Source: Polyangiaceae bacterium
GTDB taxonomy: Bacteria > Myxococcota_A > Polyangia > Polyangiales > Polyangiaceae
Reading direction: 5' to 3'
Assembly (NCBI GenBank): GCA_022447485.1
Contig: JAKVCH010000161.1
Span: forward strand, 1-6,739
DNA: 6,739 nucleotides
In this document: positions 4,958 to 6,739 of the stretch, piece after piece
Layout of the letters: every line of letters starts with the position of its first letter
Numbering within the stretch: position 1 is the first letter of the stretch
Notes under the pieces: generated by a model
Databases searched by the model: none
What the model saw: only the letters and a program-made list of their open reading frames with translations
What the model was told of the DNA's origin: nothing
Made by a program: the position numbers and the translations under genes

Positions 4958-6685
4958 CTACTCAAGAGGCCAGTCGTCCACCGTTTCGTCAACCCAGGGC
5001 GCGGCCCAGTAGCCTGGTTCGCCCAGTCGGCAACTATCGGCAATGGCGCGTAGTCCAAACGGCAACTGGTTAATCGCTTGGGGCTCCTTGCGCGTCCGAA
5101 GTATCTGGTCAGCTTCCCACTCTTCTAGGTCGCCTTGCTCGACGTGCCTCAGCAGCTGTGCCTCAGCCTCCGACCATCGGTCTCCTGCAATCAAGGTCAC
5201 CGCGCTACTTCGGATGACGGCGACTTGAAGCGGCTCGCTTCGCGCGCGCAACGTGACTGAGTGGCGGCAGGCCGGGACTCGCTCTGGCAATCGGCACGAT
5301 TCCAACCAACGCCGCGCGGCACGAAGGCCCACATGCGGCGAAATTTGTAGCAAGGTCAGGACGACCTTGCCCTCGGCGGCAACTTTTTCTCCAACGTTTT
5401 CAGCTGACGCCCAACGCGCCTGGCTAAGAATCAGCGCCCAGCTTCCCGGGTAGGACTCTGTCGAATACAAGGAGTGACCTGCAACATCAAAGTGAGCTCC
5501 TTGCACAATTTCGTACACGGGCGCACTAGCAAGTTCTTGAAAGGGCAGCGAACGACTGAGCGCGAAGCTCCAGCGCTCACCGGACCACACGGATCTCCAA
5601 GGAGAAAGCTTGTCTTTCAGGCTCGCAACTAGATCCGCGTGAGTCAGTCCTTGCTCTAGCCAGTACTGATCCGCAACTGCTCCTTCAAGGGAATCCTTCG
5701 TAATGAACTCCGCCGTCTTCTCGATGCGCGCGAGGCCAAGTTCTTTCAGCTGTATCGCTTGTTGAGAGCGCGCAGCGAGCCAGTGGCGAATGCAAGTTCG
5801 CTGCCATCGAGGCGGAAGTCGATCTTCCGGCGGCAGATCGGGCGACTTCTGATCGAAGAGCCAGGCGGCCTCCATTCCTTTGGCGCGATCAAGGGCTTTC
5901 CATTCCGAAGCGCGCCGTCCCGACGCCTCCGGCATTTGGGGATGTTCCAGTAGCTCGCCCTTGTTCGCTTCCCGTCGAGTCTCATGCTCCGCATTGAGGG
6001 ACTCCGTGGAGTCGAGCGAGCGGCGCTCCTGACTCACCTGAGCGGCCGTTTGCTCGATGAATAGGAGAATCGCCCGTTGGACTCGCGCGTCGCGCGGCGC
6101 CCGAGGCGAAGAAGCGGTAGCCCGCCTGCGCGCTGCCGCTAAGAGCCGATCGAGGAGCGAGTCCGTCACTCGCTCGCCTGTTGTCGCGTGAGAATATCGC
6201 AAGATTCGGGCGGCAAGCAGAAGCCTCCCCTCTTGGGTGTTGGAGACGACTTGGGCGAGAGCTCGCGCGTGGAGGGCCCGCCCGAGATCGGCGTGTCTCT
6301 TTGTTTCAGCAGTACTCAAGCTCACGCGCGAAAGGGCAAGCCAATCGGACAGCAACCGATGAATCGACAGCGCCCTCGGGTCGAGCTGCAGAGCCGGAGC
6401 TGGCAAGAGTGAAGAGCCCGACGAAATTGTATGGGGGATGGGAGCCAGCGGTTCCCCGTCATTCGCCGGAAAAGGAAAGACCGACTCGGCCAGCCAAGCA
6501 TCCGCAGGGGAGTCCACCCGCTTTTGCAGCTGTGAGAGCCCTTCTCGTACCCCGTCTGCCGAGGATCGTGAGTCCTCCCCCGCCATCGCGTACGACGCCC
6601 TCCCCCGGGTAGTCGGACCGCACCCGCCGAGTGCTAAGGCTGCGACAAGACCACAGAAGGGGGAGCCTAGGAATTCCAATCGCAC
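4958..6685 (-). CDS. Large helical lipoprotein of unknown function with repeat-encoded N-terminus (575 aa)
   Basis: The gene starts at the GTG in repeat copy 4. MRLEFLGS from the repeat is followed at once by PFCGLVAALALGGC, whose lipobox LGGC puts the lipidation cysteine at residue 22. The mature protein is predicted by eye to be mostly helical, rich in Arg, Ala, Leu, Glu and Trp, with helix-like stretches such as RLLLAARILRYS and ERVTDSLLDRLLAAARRRA. A charged segment (about 220-270, RREANKGELLEH) separates an N-terminal from a C-terminal helical part, and the last 30 residues are Trp/Pro-rich and acidic. I recognise no catalytic motif or named domain; a tetratricopeptide-like scaffold is possible but no clear repeat is seen. 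Without the repeat there is no start codon or positive n-region. No clear terminator lies downstream of 4958. Confidence 0.8.
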   Translation of the reverse strand: MRLEFLGSPFCGLVAALALGGCGPTTRGRASYAMAGEDSRSSADGVREGLSQLQKRVDSPADAWLAESVFPFPANDGEPLAPIPHTISSGSSLLPAPALQLDPRALSIHRLLSDWLALSRVSLSTAETKRHADLGRALHARALAQVVSNTQEGRLLLAARILRYSHATTGERVTDSLLDRLLAAARRRATASSPRAPRDARVQRAILLFIEQTAAQVSQERRSLDSTESLNAEHETRREANKGELLEHPQMPEASGRRASEWKALDRAKGMEAAWLFDQKSPDLPPEDRLPPRWQRTCIRHWLAARSQQAIQLKELGLARIEKTAEFITKDSLEGAVADQYWLEQGLTHADLVASLKDKLSPWRSVWSGERWSFALSRSLPFQELASAPVYEIVQGAHFDVAGHSLYSTESYPGSWALILSQARWASAENVGEKVAAEGKVVLTLLQISPHVGLRAARRWLESCRLPERVPACRHSVTLRARSEPLQVAVIRSSAVTLIAGDRWSEAEAQLLRHVEQGDLEEWEADQILRTRKEPQAINQLPFGLRAIADSCRLGEPGYWAAPWVDETVDDWPLE

Positions 6686-6739
6686 TCGGCCATTCTAGGG
6701 GCTTTTTTCAAAGTTGACAGGATGTATTTTATGCCCGGT
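6662..6739 (-). repeat. Cassette repeat, copy 4, cut by window end
   Basis: The visible 78 bp match copy 2 exactly up to ATGTATTTTATGC and then copy 1 (CCGGT). The window ends inside the repeat, so the array very likely continues to the right with at least one more cassette. This copy begins the 575-residue lipoprotein gene. Confidence 0.94.
6683..6720 (-). promoter_or_regulatory. Predicted leaderless promoter in repeat copy 4
   Basis: CTGTCA (6720-6715), a 17-bp spacer, TAGAAT (6697-6692), and six bases to the GTG (6685-6683) of the 575-residue lipoprotein. Same geometry as copies 1 and 2. Consensus-based prediction. Confidence 0.55.

Noticed and set aside
4828..5073. Plus-strand 81-codon frame at the left of cassette D
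   Set aside because: It overlaps the 3' end of the 575-residue gene on the opposite strand, is Arg/Ser-rich as expected for an antisense shadow, and has no signal or motif.

Overview
The window looks like accessory chromosomal DNA from a Myxococcota-like (deltaproteobacterial) bacterium. This is an inference from gene content: small type II signal-peptide lipoproteins, a thrombospondin type 3 remnant, RTX-like glycine/aspartate repeats with a chitin-binding-type C-terminus, pacifastin-like cysteine modules and a trypsin-like protease fragment. There are no housekeeping genes, RNA genes, transposase, integrase or CRISPR array in view.

The organising feature is a repeat of about 93 bp present four times in the same orientation (1706-1798, 3501-3594, 4642-4735, and 6662 to the window end). 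It cuts the region into cassettes of about 1.80, 1.14 and 2.02 kb. Its left edge is sharp and its first 60 bp or so are almost invariant; the last 30 bp vary.

On the minus strand each copy holds a promoter-like pair (CTGTCA, 17 bp, TAGAAT) placed so that transcription would begin at a GTG codon. That GTG opens an eight-residue leader, MRLEFLGS, whose last codon is at the left edge of the repeat. Three minus-strand genes start this way. In two of them the leader supplies the start codon and positive n-region of a lipoprotein signal peptide whose hydrophobic core begins right after the repeat.

Layout. Cassette A (before 1706): end of a plus-strand acidic secreted-type protein, a bidirectional terminator, a hairpin-rich spacer, and a minus-strand 279-residue lipoprotein. 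Cassette B (1799-3500): a plus-strand pacifastin-like lipoprotein converging on a minus-strand RTX/chitin-binding protein, with a terminator between them. Cassette C (3595-4641): a plus-strand protease fragment lacking its 5' half, a small plus-strand lipoprotein and a terminator; no credible minus gene. Cassette D (4736-6661): about 220 bp without a gene, then a minus-strand 575-residue lipoprotein.

The genes do not form a pathway. They share an envelope or extracellular destination. Truncated genes abut copy 2 on both sides, so the repeats appear to be junctions where unrelated gene pieces were joined and, on the minus side, given a promoter and start. Whether this is an active cassette-shuffling system or the residue of recombination between dispersed repeats cannot be settled from this window.
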